Assembly: GCF_014649015.1 (NCBI RefSeq)
Contig: NZ_BMSF01000009.1
Coordinates: forward strand, 186,001-250,000
From: Streptomyces narbonensis
Lineage (GTDB): Bacteria > Actinomycetota > Actinomycetes > Streptomycetales > Streptomycetaceae
Direction of reading: 5' to 3'
Length of the DNA stretch: 64,000 nt
Shown here: positions 15,244 through 24,175 of the stretch, piece after piece
How the letters are laid out: every line of letters begins with the position of its first letter
Numbering within the stretch: the stretch's first letter is position 1
Program-made: the position numbers and the translations under genes
The notes under the pieces: model-generated
What the model saw: the letters and a program-made list of their open reading frames with translations, nothing else
Databases searched by the model: none
Told to the model about the DNA's origin: nothing

Positions 15244-17765
15244 AGTTCCGGGTCGTTCGGGTCGCTCCGGTGCTGCACGGAGCGCGGCAGCCGGTCGAGG
15301 AGAGCGGAGCGCCGCCGGGCGAACTCGGGGTCGGCCTGGTAGTCGGAGTGACCCAGGATCGGTTCCGGCAGCGGGTGTTCGCGCGTGCGGCCGTACGCGA
15401 CGGGGTCGAGGAGCACGTCCGCGTCGACGGCCGGCCGGTCCGCCTCGGCGGGGACGCAGACGGGGCCGCCGATCGGGTCGGTGGCGCGGTGGAGGTTGCT
15501 CCAGCAGTGGATCGTGCGGTGGAGGCCGCGGAGCGCCTCCGGGCCGAAGTAGGCGGGGAACCAGCGTCCGTAGAGCCGCTCCAGGGGTGAGCCGTAGGTG
15601 AGGAGCGCGACCCGGCCGCGGGTGGCGGGCGGGAGCTGCCAGACGGCGGCCGCGGCGAGGACGCTGCCCTGGGAGTGGCCGGAGATGACGAGCCGGCCGC
15701 CGGTGCGGCGGGTCCAGGAGCTCATGCGCCAGGTGAGGTCGGGGACGGCCCGTTCGGCGTAGCAGGGCGGGGCGAAGGGGTGAGCGGCACGCGGCCAGAA
15801 GGTGCCGACGTCCCAGAGGATGCCGATGGTGCGACGGGCCGAGGCGTCCTTGTAGGCGCGGCGGCCCCAGGTGACGAACAGCAGGAAGCCGAAGCCGATC
15901 ATCCAGGAACCGAGGGCCTGGGCGGCGGACGCGGCGGAGGCGATCGCCGGGTGGGCGCCGTCGAAGGCCCGGCCGGGGACGTTTCCGCTGGCCCAGGCTC
16001 CGGCGACGGACGCGGCCCCGAGGAGCAGGGTCGCTCCGGAGACGACGCCGACGAGGACGGGCGCGGAGTCGGTGAGCCCCGCGCGGGCCCGGCCGGTCGC
16101 GATCTGGCCGGTGCGGACCGGGTCCGGTTCGCCCTCGGCACCGTAGTCGGCCTCGACGGCGGGCCGCAGCCGCCGGGCGTCGAGCACGGTCCGTACGGCG
16201 AGGAGGGCGGCGGGCGCGAGCAGCAGTAGGAGCAGGACGGGGATCACGGACGCCTGCCAGCTGAGGAGGACGGGCGGGCCGATCCGGGGCCCCACGCCCG
16301 CCCCGCTCGTGCCGTCGAGCCAGTCGGCGACGCGCTGGGCGACGCCGCCGGACATGACCCCGGCGAGGGCGCAGGCGAGCATGGCGACGGCGGGGCCGCC
16401 GAGCCCGCGCAGCGCGGTGCGCGGGTCCTTCCGGGGCCGCTGGAGGAGCAGGGCGACCACCCCGAGGGCGACGACGAGAATGCCCTGGGCGAGGGTGAGG
16501 GCGCCGAAGGCGGCGTCCCCGGGGAGGGTGCCGGAGGAGATCCAGCCGGGGCGGGACCAGCCGGCGTGCAGGGCGGTGAGTGCCAGCACGCCGAGGGCGG
16601 TGGCGGGTAGGCCGGACACGAGGGCGCGCTCGACGCGCAGGTCGACGCGGCGCTCGCTGCGGCCCCGGCGGCAGACGACCCAGAGGACGACGACACCCAG
16701 GGCGACGAGAGCGGCCTGGAGGGCGAGGCCCAGGGCCGCGCGCGCTCCCGTGTCGTGGCGGGCGGTGGCGGTGGTGAGGGCCGCGGCGACGGTGAGGAAC
16801 CCGGCGGCGGTGTGCGCGCCCCGGAGCCGGGCGACCAGGCGCCGCCCGTACCAGAACCCGGGGCGCCCGAGCGCTGGGCGGAGCTCGACGGGGGTGGGCT
16901 CGGGTGCGGTGGCGGTGGGCCCTGGCCCGGCCGGGACGGGCCCGGCCCCGTCGAGGGTGGAATCGGGCCCTCCCTGGGTGGGGATGAGTCCTTCCGGGGT
17001 AGGGACGGGCCCTTCCGGGGTGGGGACGAGTCCTCCCGGGGTGGGCGCGGGCCGGGTGTGGGCGGTCCGGATCGGGGCGCTCCCGGCCGGGGCGGACGCG
17101 ACCGGGGCGGTCTCGGGCGCGGGGGCGTCGTAGCCGGTGGGCGGACGCTGGGCCTCGTAGGCGCTCCAGGTCCGGTTGGAGAGGTACCAGAGCAGCACGA
17201 CCAGCGCCGTCGGCACCAGCGCCGCGAGGGCGAGCCGGCGCCCCGGCACGGACCACCAGCCGCCGCGGTCGGCGGCGAGGAAGCCGAGCCAGGAGTACTC
17301 CCCCGAGCAGGCCGCGGTGCCCGCGCACTGCCAGGCCGTCAGATCGAGCGCGACCTCGCAGGCCGCGGCGGTGAGGAGCACGGTGAGGGTGAGGGCCACG
17401 AGCCGGACGAGGACCCCGTACAGCCTGACGAGTCCCGGCCGGCCCTGGGCGGGCGGCCTCATCCAGTGGGCAAGGTTGGCGACCATGAACGGCAGGAGCA
17501 GCAGCCATAAGGCGCGGGTGCCGTCGCCGGAGGTGAGGTTGGACCAGCAGTACGCCTCCGGTACCGGCCCCGCGGCGTACCGCTCGGGGTGGTCCTCGGC
17601 GTCCGTGTCCTCGGTCCGCCGGTACACGGCGGCGGTGGCGTCGCCGGTGACGCGCACGGTCCTGGGGTCGTCGAGCATGGACTGCGGGGTGGCTCCGCCG
17701 ACTCCGTGGACGAGGAGTTCGAGCGCCGCGCCCCCGGTCTCCGGGGCGGGTGTGGCAGGGGACAC
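15213..17765 (-). CDS. Large integral membrane alpha/beta-hydrolase-like protein
   Basis: An 850-residue protein. Near the N-terminus LLVHGVGG (17-24) resembles the first strand and oxyanion loop of alpha/beta hydrolases. About ten hydrophobic helices span the middle. The cytosolic C-terminal part carries the nucleophile elbow GHSQGS (696-701). Splitting a hydrolase fold across a membrane domain is unusual. Residues ~225-280 are Pro/Gly-rich seven-residue repeats. Lipid or ester hydrolysis is the likely chemistry, with unknown substrate. The start GTG 17765 has a GAGAGGAAC site. It is tail-to-tail with the beta-helix ATPase. Confidence 0.72.
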   Translation of the reverse strand: MSPATPAPETGGAALELLVHGVGGATPQSMLDDPRTVRVTGDATAAVYRRTEDTDAEDHPERYAAGPVPEAYCWSNLTSGDGTRALWLLLLPFMVANLAHWMRPPAQGRPGLVRLYGVLVRLVALTLTVLLTAAACEVALDLTAWQCAGTAACSGEYSWLGFLAADRGGWWSVPGRRLALAALVPTALVVLLWYLSNRTWSAYEAQRPPTGYDAPAPETAPVASAPAGSAPIRTAHTRPAPTPGGLVPTPEGPVPTPEGLIPTQGGPDSTLDGAGPVPAGPGPTATAPEPTPVELRPALGRPGFWYGRRLVARLRGAHTAAGFLTVAAALTTATARHDTGARAALGLALQAALVALGVVVLWVVCRRGRSERRVDLRVERALVSGLPATALGVLALTALHAGWSRPGWISSGTLPGDAAFGALTLAQGILVVALGVVALLLQRPRKDPRTALRGLGGPAVAMLACALAGVMSGGVAQRVADWLDGTSGAGVGPRIGPPVLLSWQASVIPVLLLLLLAPAALLAVRTVLDARRLRPAVEADYGAEGEPDPVRTGQIATGRARAGLTDSAPVLVGVVSGATLLLGAASVAGAWASGNVPGRAFDGAHPAIASAASAAQALGSWMIGFGFLLFVTWGRRAYKDASARRTIGILWDVGTFWPRAAHPFAPPCYAERAVPDLTWRMSSWTRRTGGRLVISGHSQGSVLAAAAVWQLPPATRGRVALLTYGSPLERLYGRWFPAYFGPEALRGLHRTIHCWSNLHRATDPIGGPVCVPAEADRPAVDADVLLDPVAYGRTREHPLPEPILGHSDYQADPEFARRRSALLDRLPRSVQHRSDPNDPELQGSSGRSSG
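16968..17045 (-). repeat. 21-bp in-frame repeats inside the membrane hydrolase
   Basis: About four imperfect 21-bp units encode seven-residue repeats of the form G-L/P-V-P-T-P-E. They lie in a hydrophilic loop between membrane segments and are flanked by more degenerate copies on both sides. Confidence 0.75.
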
Positions 17766-17899
17766 TTAGGGGAGTTCCTCTCTGAGTGGGAGGATGCGAC
17801 GTCGGAAACAGGATCGCTGACGGCCGCGCGCCCGCGCACGGACTCTCACCGAATCCGACACTGATCCCCTCGTCCCCTGCGGAAGGACCGGCCCCGGCG

Positions 17900-18727
17900 G
17901 TGACTGACAACCAGAACCTCCTCGCGGAGCAGCGGCGCGCCCTGATCCTCGACGAGGTCCGGCGGCGCGGCGGTGTACGGGTCAACGAACTGACCCGTCG
18001 GCTCAACGTCTCGGACATGACGATCCGCCGCGACCTCGACGCACTCGCCCGGCAGGGCATGCTGGCGAAGGTGCACGGCGGGGCCGTGCCGGTGGTCGAG
18101 GCGAGCACCCACGAGCCTGGCTTCGAGGCCAAGTCGGTGCTCGAACCGAGCGCCAAGGACGAGATCGCGCGGGCCGCGGCGGCACTGGTCGCCCCGGGCA
18201 CGGCGATCGCCCTGTCCGGTGGTACGACGACGTACGCGCTGGCCCGCCGGCTCCTCGACGTGCCGGATCTGACGGTGGTGACGAACTCGGTGCGGGTCGC
18301 GGACGTGTTCCACGAGGCGCAGCCGGCGGGTGGCGGGGGCGAGGCGAGGCGCGGGGCGCCGACCGTCGTCCTGACGGGCGGGGTGCGCACGCCGTCCGAC
18401 GCGCTGGTCGGGGCGGTGGCGGACCGGGCGATCCGCTCGCTCCACTTCGACCTGCTCTTCCTCGGGGTGCACGGCATCTCGGTCGAGGCCGGCCTGTCGA
18501 CGCCGAACCTCGCGGAGGCGGAGACCAACCGGTGCCTGATGCGGTCGGCACGCCGGGTGGTGGTGGTCGCGGACCACACCAAGTGGGGGACGGTGGGCCT
18601 GAGTTCCTTCGCCGACCTGGGCGAGGTGGACACCTGGGTGACGGACCGCGGTATGGGCGAGGGCGTACGGGGCGAGGTCACCGAGCACCTGCCCGGGCTC
18701 GTGGTGGCGGGTGAGGAACCGGCGTGA
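17900..18727 (+). CDS. DeoR/GlpR-family transcriptional regulator
   Basis: A 275-residue repressor. The N-terminal winged helix has RRALILDEVRRRGGVRVNEL and VSDMTIRRDLDALARQG, followed by the family hinge KVHGGAVP. The C-terminal DeoR effector domain shows the sugar-phosphate loop LSGGTTTYALARRL and VVTNSVRVADV. GTG start with a GGAAGG site. It overlaps the downstream SRPBCC gene by 4 bp (GTGA), so the two are co-translated. No sugar kinase or transporter is adjacent, so the effector is unknown. Confidence 0.9.
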   Translation: MTDNQNLLAEQRRALILDEVRRRGGVRVNELTRRLNVSDMTIRRDLDALARQGMLAKVHGGAVPVVEASTHEPGFEAKSVLEPSAKDEIARAAAALVAPGTAIALSGGTTTYALARRLLDVPDLTVVTNSVRVADVFHEAQPAGGGGEARRGAPTVVLTGGVRTPSDALVGAVADRAIRSLHFDLLFLGVHGISVEAGLSTPNLAEAETNRCLMRSARRVVVVADHTKWGTVGLSSFADLGEVDTWVTDRGMGEGVRGEVTEHLPGLVVAGEEPA

Positions 18728-19161
18728 CGCTCTTCCGGGTCGAGCGGACCGTACCGCTGCCGCCGGACGAGGTGTGGCGGCGGCTCACGGACTGGCCGGC
18801 GCACGGCCGCCAGGTGCCGCTGACCCGGACGACGGTCCTGACGCCGGGCCCGAACGGGGCCGGGACGCGTTTCACCGCGCGGACCGGGCTCGGCCTGCTC
18901 GCCTTCGACGACCCGATGGAGGTCGTGCGCTGGGAGCCGCCGGAGGCCGGTCGGACGGGCGTGTGCCGGCTGGACAAGTCCGGCCGGGTCGTGCGGGGTT
19001 GGGCGGCGGTCGCGGTGACGGCGGCCCCGGGCGGCGGCTGCCGGGTGGAGTGGACGGAGGAGCTCTCCGTACGCGGCCTCCCGCGCGTCTTCGACCCGGT
19101 CCTGGCGCGCGCGGGGCGGTTCCTGTTCGGCCGGGCGCTGGACGGGCTGCTCGGCGGCTAG
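18724..19161 (+). CDS. SRPBCC (START/polyketide-cyclase-like) family protein
   Basis: A 145-residue protein with the SRPBCC fold start (VERTVPLPPDEVWRRLTDWPAHG) and a central FDDPMEVVRWEPP strand pair. It ends with the long C-terminal helix FDPVLARAGRFLFGRALDGLL that lines the ligand cavity. It probably binds a small hydrophobic ligand. It is translationally coupled to the DeoR gene by a GTGA overlap, so the regulator may control it directly. Confidence 0.82.
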   Translation: MTLFRVERTVPLPPDEVWRRLTDWPAHGRQVPLTRTTVLTPGPNGAGTRFTARTGLGLLAFDDPMEVVRWEPPEAGRTGVCRLDKSGRVVRGWAAVAVTAAPGGGCRVEWTEELSVRGLPRVFDPVLARAGRFLFGRALDGLLGG

Positions 19162-19188
19162 GGACATCGCCCCCCAGGGAGACAACCC

Positions 19189-20130
19189 CTAAGGGCGGAG
19201 TTCCGCCGCCAGCAGGGCCGCCGCCCTGGACACGAGCCGGTCGTCGGCCGCCGCGTCCTCCTCCGGCTTGGCCGTCGTGACGGCCAGCAGGACCGGGCCG
19301 CCGGTCGGCGGCCAGGCGATGCCCACGTCGTTGTTGCCGCCGTACCGCCCGCCGCCGGTCTTGTCGGCGAGGATCCAGTCGGCGGGCAGTCCCTTGCGGA
19401 ACCGTTCGCCGCTGGTCGTGTTGGCGAGCATCCAGGCGGTCAGCCGCTCGCGATCCCGGGGCGCCAGCGCGTCGCCGAGGACGAGACGGCCGTAGGTCCG
19501 GCCGATGGCGCGCGGGCTGGTGACGTCGGTGGCGCGCCAGGGCTCGGCGGAGTTCAACTCGGGCTCCCAGCGGTCCAGTCGGGTGACGCCGTCCCCGATC
19601 GACCGGGCGAACCGGGTGACCGCCGTCGGCCCGCCCAGTTCACACAGCAGCAGGTTCGCGGCGGCGTTGTCGCTGTAGCGCATGGTCGCGTCGCAGAGCT
19701 CGGCGACGGTCATCCCGTCGGCGACGTTCTCCGGCAGCCCGGTCCTCGGCGAGTAGCCCGACCGCCTGACCAGCTCCTGCGTGTAGCGGACGCGCTTCGC
19801 CAGGAACGTGCCGTCGTGGTCGAGGTCGCGCAGGACGGCTGCGGCGGCGAGGGTCTTGAACACCGAGCACATCGGGAAGCGTTCGTCGGCGCGGTACGCC
19901 ACCGTCCGGCCGGTGCGGACGTCGTGCGCGAACACGCCCAGCCGGGCGGAGTGCTCACCTTCCAGTTCCCGCAACCGGGTGGTGAGACGGTCACGGCCGC
20001 CGCCTCGGGCCGTCGAGGCGCGGGCGGTTCCCCCGAACAAGTGGACGGAGGCGAGCGCGGCGCCTGCACCGGCACCGGCACCGAGTGCGAGTGCGGTGCG
20101 GCGGGACGGGCTCGGTGCTGTGGCGGACAA
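19189..20130 (-). CDS. Class A serine beta-lactamase (Tat-exported)
   Basis: A class A beta-lactamase with all catalytic motifs: Ser89-x-x-Lys92 (CSVFK), SDN (153-155), the omega-loop Glu189 in EPELN, and KTGGG. The preferred start is TTG 20130: a GGGGAA site lies 5 bases upstream and it gives a compact twin-arginine signal (PSPSRRTALALGAGAG) ending near TARA. A GTG at 20196 is possible but would put 32 residues before the arginine pair. It would hydrolyse beta-lactams outside the membrane. No BlaI/BlaR pair is adjacent. Confidence 0.93.
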   Translation of the reverse strand: MSATAPSPSRRTALALGAGAGAGAALASVHLFGGTARASTARGGGRDRLTTRLRELEGEHSARLGVFAHDVRTGRTVAYRADERFPMCSVFKTLAAAAVLRDLDHDGTFLAKRVRYTQELVRRSGYSPRTGLPENVADGMTVAELCDATMRYSDNAAANLLLCELGGPTAVTRFARSIGDGVTRLDRWEPELNSAEPWRATDVTSPRAIGRTYGRLVLGDALAPRDRERLTAWMLANTTSGERFRKGLPADWILADKTGGGRYGGNNDVGIAWPPTGGPVLLAVTTAKPEEDAAADDRLVSRAAALLAAELRP

Positions 20131-20261
20131 GGTGGTTCCCCTTCCGGTCCGGGCGAGATGCCTGCGCAGGCCATCATGCGCGGAGGACGATGCCACCCTG
20201 TGCCATTGACATGCCGTCAGCTAGGGTTCACTTCCACATCCGCCCTGGGGAGGTACGGTCC

Positions 20262-20762
20262 ATGGCACGCCGACTGAGGCCGGTGGAGCTCGACTTCACC
20301 GCAACCGCGCCCGTCCGTCTCGTCCACACGGCGACCCTGGCCGCACCACCGCCGGCGGTCTACCGGTCGCTGGCCGTCGAAGTGGGCAGCATGCCCTCGT
20401 GGTTCACCGCCGTCGCCTCCGCCGTCCCCACGGCCGACGGGGCGGGGCGGACCATACGACTGCGGGGCGGGATCGTCTTCGAGGAGACGATCCTCGCCAC
20501 CGAGCCGGACACCCGGTACGGCTACCGGGTGGACCTCACGAACGCCCCCGGCGTCACGGCCCTGGCGGAGGAGTGGACCCTCTTCCCCGCCGGCCGGGGC
20601 ACCCGCCTGCGGTGGACGATGGCCGTCGACGGTCCGACGCCGGTCCGGGTCGCGCTCCGGCTCGCCCGCCCCGGCCTCGGGCTGTCCTTCCGGGACGCGG
20701 CGCGCCGCCTGGACCGGCGGCTCACTCCGGCCAGACCCCCGTCGCCAGGAACCGCTCGATAG
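20262..20762 (+). CDS. SRPBCC family protein
   Basis: A 166-residue protein with an SRPBCC fold: LVHTATLAAPPPAVYRSLAVEVG at the start, the EETILATEPDTRYGYRVD central strands, and a basic C-terminal helix. It begins at ATG 20262 behind GGGGAGG and is divergent from the beta-lactamase. Its last 41 bp overlap the 3' end of the convergent cysteine-synthase-like gene. Ligand and role are unknown. Confidence 0.8.
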   Translation: MARRLRPVELDFTATAPVRLVHTATLAAPPPAVYRSLAVEVGSMPSWFTAVASAVPTADGAGRTIRLRGGIVFEETILATEPDTRYGYRVDLTNAPGVTALAEEWTLFPAGRGTRLRWTMAVDGPTPVRVALRLARPGLGLSFRDAARRLDRRLTPARPPSPGTAR

Positions 20763-21852
20763 CGGCGCTGTACGGGGCGATGTCCAGGCCCTGGGCGGCC
20801 AGCCAGTCGTCGGAGTAGTACTTGTCGAGGTAGCGGTCGCCAGGATCGCAGATCAGGGTGACGACGCTGCCGGTGCGCTCCTGCCGGACCATCTCGGCAA
20901 CGATCTTGAAGGCGCTCCACAGGCCGGTGCCGGTGGAGCCGCCCGCCTTGCGCCCGATGGCCGTCTCCAGGGCGCGGACGGCGGCGACGCTCGCGGCGTC
21001 GGGGACCTTCATCATGCGGTCGATCGCACCGGGCACGAAGCTCGGCTCCATGCGGGGGCGGCCGATGCCCTCGATGCGCGAGCCGCAGTCGGCGGTGGCG
21101 TCGGGGTCGTTGTGGGTCCACCCGTCGAAGAAGCAGGAGTTCTCCGGGTCGGCGACGCAGATCCGGGTGTCGTGCTGCATGTAGTGGACGTAGCGGGCGA
21201 TGGTCGCCGAGGTGCCGCCGGTGCCCGCGGTCGCCACGATCCAGGCGGGCTCCGGATAGCGCTCCAACTTCAGCTGCTGGTAGATCGATTCGGCGATGTT
21301 GTTGTTGCCGCGCCAGTCCGTGGCCCGCTCCGCGTAGGTGAACTGGTCCATGTAGTGGCCGCCGGTGCGCGCGGCGAGGGCCGCGGACTCCTCGTACATC
21401 GTCCGCGAGTCGTCGACGAAGTGACACTCGCCGCCGTGGAACTCGATGAGCCGGCACTTCTCGGGGCTGGTCGTGCGGGGCATGACGGCGATGAAGGGGA
21501 CGCCGATGAGCTTCGCGAAGTACGCCTCGGAGACGGCGGTCGACCCGCTGGAGGCCTCGATGACGGGCTTGCCCGGCCGGATCCAGCCGTTGCAGAGCCC
21601 GTAGAGGAAGAGGGAGCGGGCGAGCCGGTGCTTGAGGCTGCCGGTGGGGTGGGTCGACTCGTCCTTGAGGTAGAGGTCGATGCCCCACTTCTCGGGGAGC
21701 GGGAAGCGCAGCAGATGGGTGTCGGCGGAGCGGTTGGCGTCGGCGTGGACCTTGCGGACGGCTTCCTTCAGCCAGGCCCGGTAGGCCGCATCGCTGCGGT
21801 CGACGTCCACGGTCGCCGGCGCGGCGGTCACGCTCTTCTCGGTGGTGCTCAT
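20722..21852 (-). CDS. PLP-dependent cysteine synthase family protein
   Basis: A 376-residue fold-type II PLP enzyme. The PLP lysine lies in THPTGSLKHRLA, the substrate loop is EASSGSTAVSEAYFA, and the phosphate-binding glycine run is TAGTGGTSATIARY. These match O-acetylserine sulfhydrylase relatives, but the N-terminus is ~45 residues longer than CysK. Several Streptomyces have this second, CysK-unlike form; it may make cysteine or act in sulfide or cyanide handling. The ATG is preceded by GAGGAG. Overlaps the SRPBCC gene tail to tail. Confidence 0.87.
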   Translation of the reverse strand: MSTTEKSVTAAPATVDVDRSDAAYRAWLKEAVRKVHADANRSADTHLLRFPLPEKWGIDLYLKDESTHPTGSLKHRLARSLFLYGLCNGWIRPGKPVIEASSGSTAVSEAYFAKLIGVPFIAVMPRTTSPEKCRLIEFHGGECHFVDDSRTMYEESAALAARTGGHYMDQFTYAERATDWRGNNNIAESIYQQLKLERYPEPAWIVATAGTGGTSATIARYVHYMQHDTRICVADPENSCFFDGWTHNDPDATADCGSRIEGIGRPRMEPSFVPGAIDRMMKVPDAASVAAVRALETAIGRKAGGSTGTGLWSAFKIVAEMVRQERTGSVVTLICDPGDRYLDKYYSDDWLAAQGLDIAPYSAAIERFLATGVWPE

Positions 21853-22024
21853 CCGTCCCACTCCTCGTTCACTGCCACTGCTTCGCGCTGCCGACAATAC
21901 CCCTCCCACCTGGGCAAACGTTCCCTTTGACGTTCCATAGGCATCCCTTGTGGGGAGGCTACTGGTGCGGTTGCGGGCCACCCGGCACACTGGTAGCGGC
22001 AACCGGGTGAAAGGGGCGGACGGC

Positions 22025-22345
22025 ATGGCGGAACCCGAGTTCAGCGCGAGGGGTGTACGGATCGCACGCTGGCCCCGCTCCCTGACGCGTGCGGGAGAGG
22101 TGCGGATCGAGGACGGCCGGCTCGCGCTCCTCACGAGCTACGGCAGCGAGATCGACAGCGCGCCGGTGACCGCCGTACGGGCCGGGCGGCCGTGGTTCGC
22201 CAAGGCCGACGAGACGGTCGCGACGGTGAACGGGACCCGGTACCGGCTGACCCTGCACCACGGTGACGGCGCCGGCCGCCAAGGGGGCGAGGCCGCGGAG
22301 TCGGGGCGCTTCCTCGCGGCGCTGAAGCGGGCCGCCGGGCGCTGA
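22025..22345 (+). CDS. Conserved hypothetical protein
   Basis: A 106-residue soluble protein with no recognisable domain. It is rich in short beta-strand-like stretches (RIEDGRLALLTSYGSEIDSAPVTAVRAG, ATVNGTRYRLTLHHGDG) and ends in a basic helix (FLAALKRAAGR). The sequence could be a small PH-like or SH3-like fold. An AAAGGGG site precedes ATG 22025. Divergent from the cysteine-synthase-like gene. Confidence 0.7.
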   Translation: MAEPEFSARGVRIARWPRSLTRAGEVRIEDGRLALLTSYGSEIDSAPVTAVRAGRPWFAKADETVATVNGTRYRLTLHHGDGAGRQGGEAAESGRFLAALKRAAGR

Positions 22346-22546
22346 CCTGCCACGGCTCGCCGCGAGTTGCGGGGCGGTCACCGCTGGTCCAGGCTGGTAC
22401 CACCTCACCGAGGGTTCACTGGTGGTGACGTCACGCTACGACCACCGCCACGGTGTACCGGTATACCTCTGTACCGCAGTGCCGCAGTACCGCATGTGAG
22501 ATCCGAATCTTCGTCTTCTTCCGGACTACTTCGGGGAGTCGCAGCC

Positions 22547-23092
22547 GTGATCAGCGAGCCGAGCAGGTATTACGCGGTGGAGCTCCATGCCCTGCCGTCG
22601 CGGATCGGTCAGGTCCGCAAGATTGTCTCCGCGCAACTGCGCCAGTGGCATCTCGACGCCTTGATCGACCATGCCGTGCTCGGGGTCACCGAGCTGCTGA
22701 CCAATGTCCACCGGCACGCACAGCCGGACAAGCGGTGCACGGTCGAGATCGAGCTGCTGCTCGACCGGCTGACCGTGTCGGTCAGGGACCACGATCCGCG
22801 AATACCGCGGGCCACCCCCCTGGACGAGGTCGACGACGGTCACGAAGACGGGTCCGACGACGTCGAAGTGCTCGCGACCTCCGGCCGTGGCCTCGCCATC
22901 GTCGGCGCGGTCAGCGACAGTTGGGGCGTCCGGCCGTGCGGCGACGACGGCAAGGTCGTGTGGTTCACCCTCTCGGCGCCACCGTCCGCCCCACCGGTCG
23001 AGGAGCGCGTACGCATCGTGCACCTCCCCCCGACCGAGCGCGCGTACACGGAGTACGAGCCGTTCCCGGTCCTCGCCGGCCACGCGGGCTGA
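22547..23092 (+). CDS. RsbW-type anti-sigma serine kinase (HATPase_c)
   Basis: A 181-residue GHKL ATPase: N-box HAVLGVTELLTNVHRHA, G1 box VSVRDHDPRIPR and G2 box ATSGRGLAIVGAVSDSWGV. The family binds a sigma factor and phosphorylates a STAS antagonist, or acts as an orphan regulator of development. A ~30-residue C-terminal tail (VRIVHLPPTERAYTEYEPF) follows the domain. GTG start with GGGGAG upstream. No sigma factor is adjacent; the STAS proteins at 6647 and 9953 are possible but unproven partners. Upstream 22450-22500 has repeated GTACCG blocks. Confidence 0.85.
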   Translation: MISEPSRYYAVELHALPSRIGQVRKIVSAQLRQWHLDALIDHAVLGVTELLTNVHRHAQPDKRCTVEIELLLDRLTVSVRDHDPRIPRATPLDEVDDGHEDGSDDVEVLATSGRGLAIVGAVSDSWGVRPCGDDGKVVWFTLSAPPSAPPVEERVRIVHLPPTERAYTEYEPFPVLAGHAG

Positions 23093-23105
23093 ATCCCGTC
23101 GGGGT

Positions 23106-23928
23106 TCACTCCTGGGCGACGGCCCGGAGGATCTCCAGACGGGCCGCGCGGCGCGCCGGACGCCAGGCCGCCGCGACGCCCGCCACCAGGCCGACCAGCG
23201 TCACGGCGGCCAACGGCAGCGCCGGTACGGCGAAGGCGAGCGCGCTGTCGCCCGATCCCTCCGAGGCGCGCACGAGCACCCAGCCGAGGAAGCCGCCGAG
23301 GGCGAGCCCGCCGAGCGTGCCGAAGGCGGCGACCAGGACGGACTCCCAGCGGACCATGGCCCGCAGTTGGGCGCGAGTCTGTCCGACGGCCCTCAACAGG
23401 CCCAGTTCGCGGGTCCGTTCGTGGACGGCGAGGGTCAGGGTGTTCGCGATGCCGAGCAGCGCGATCAGGACCGCGAGCGCGAGGAGCGCGTAGACGAGGG
23501 TGAGCATCATGTCGATGCCGCCCGCCGAGGCCTCCGCGTACTCGTCGCGGGTCTGCACCTCCGGCCCGCCGAACCGGTCCGCGACCGCGGTCACGGCCGC
23601 CTTCCCGTCCCCCGCGGACACGCCGTCGGCGAAGGCGACGGCGACCAGACGGTCGGCGTCCTGGGTGCGGTGCGGGGCCCAGGCCTCCCGGGTGACGAGG
23701 TAGTCGCCGGCGAGGTCCGCGCGCTCGTAGACCGCCCGGACGGTGAAGGTCCCCCGGGTGCCGTCCGTGAAGGTCAGTTCGGCCGTCCGTCCGGGAGCCG
23801 GACCGGAGGCGGCGGCCTCCTCGGCGGCGACGGCGAGCCCGTCCGTACCGAGTCCGCCGAGGGAGCCCCGTAGCTCTCCCAGGTCGAGCGTGCGGGCGAG
23901 CGCGGCCGGGTCGGTGACGGTCAGCGCG
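23106..23928 (-). pseudogene. ABC exporter FtsX-type permease, C-terminal remnant
   Basis: The open frame reads as the last third of a MacB/FtsX-type permease. It holds a periplasmic stretch (RALTVTDPAALARTLDLGEL onward), then the diagnostic ANTLTLAVHERTRELGLLRAVGQT loop between membrane helices, and ends RRAARLEILRAVAQE. There is no start codon, ribosome site or N-terminal membrane domain. Upstream it runs directly into the ATPase reading frame, in a different frame. This is what remains after a deletion that removed the rest of the permease, probably ~2 kb together with most of the ATPase. Confidence 0.85.
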
Positions 23929-24175
23929 CGGCCCCGGCGGCGCGGTGCAGGAGCGTGGACTTGCCCGAGCCCGAGGGGCCCATGACGGCGGTAAAGCGGC
24001 CGGCCGGGAAGCCGACGCTCACCCCGTCGAGGGCCCTGACTTCGGTGCCGCCGCGTCCGTAGACCTTGACGGCTTCCAGCACCCGGGCGGCGTCGGCCTG
24101 CCCGGCTGGGGAGTGGGTGGCGGGGGCGTGGGTGACGGGGGCGTGGGTGACGGGGGCGTGGCCGACGGTGGTCAT
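23921..24175 (-). pseudogene. ABC exporter ATPase, N-terminal remnant
   Basis: An 84-residue open frame. It holds a His/Thr/Pro-rich leader with repeated THAPV units (15-bp repeats), the start of an ABC domain (LEAVKVYGRGGTEVRALDGV), an intact Walker A (GPSGSGKST), and then a stop after LLHRAAGAAR. Signature, Walker B and H-loop are all absent, so it cannot hydrolyse ATP. The break falls right after the normally invariant AAG of LLHCAAGLD and joins permease sequence. Its ATG overlaps the SHOCT gene stop, as in intact SHOCT-ABC operons. Confidence 0.85.

Noticed and set aside
14959..19185. A 1408-codon leftward open frame spanning several genes
   Set aside because: Arg/Pro-dominated translation with no motif, running across the beta-helix ATPase, DeoR and SRPBCC genes and out of frame with the hydrolase; a compositional shadow.
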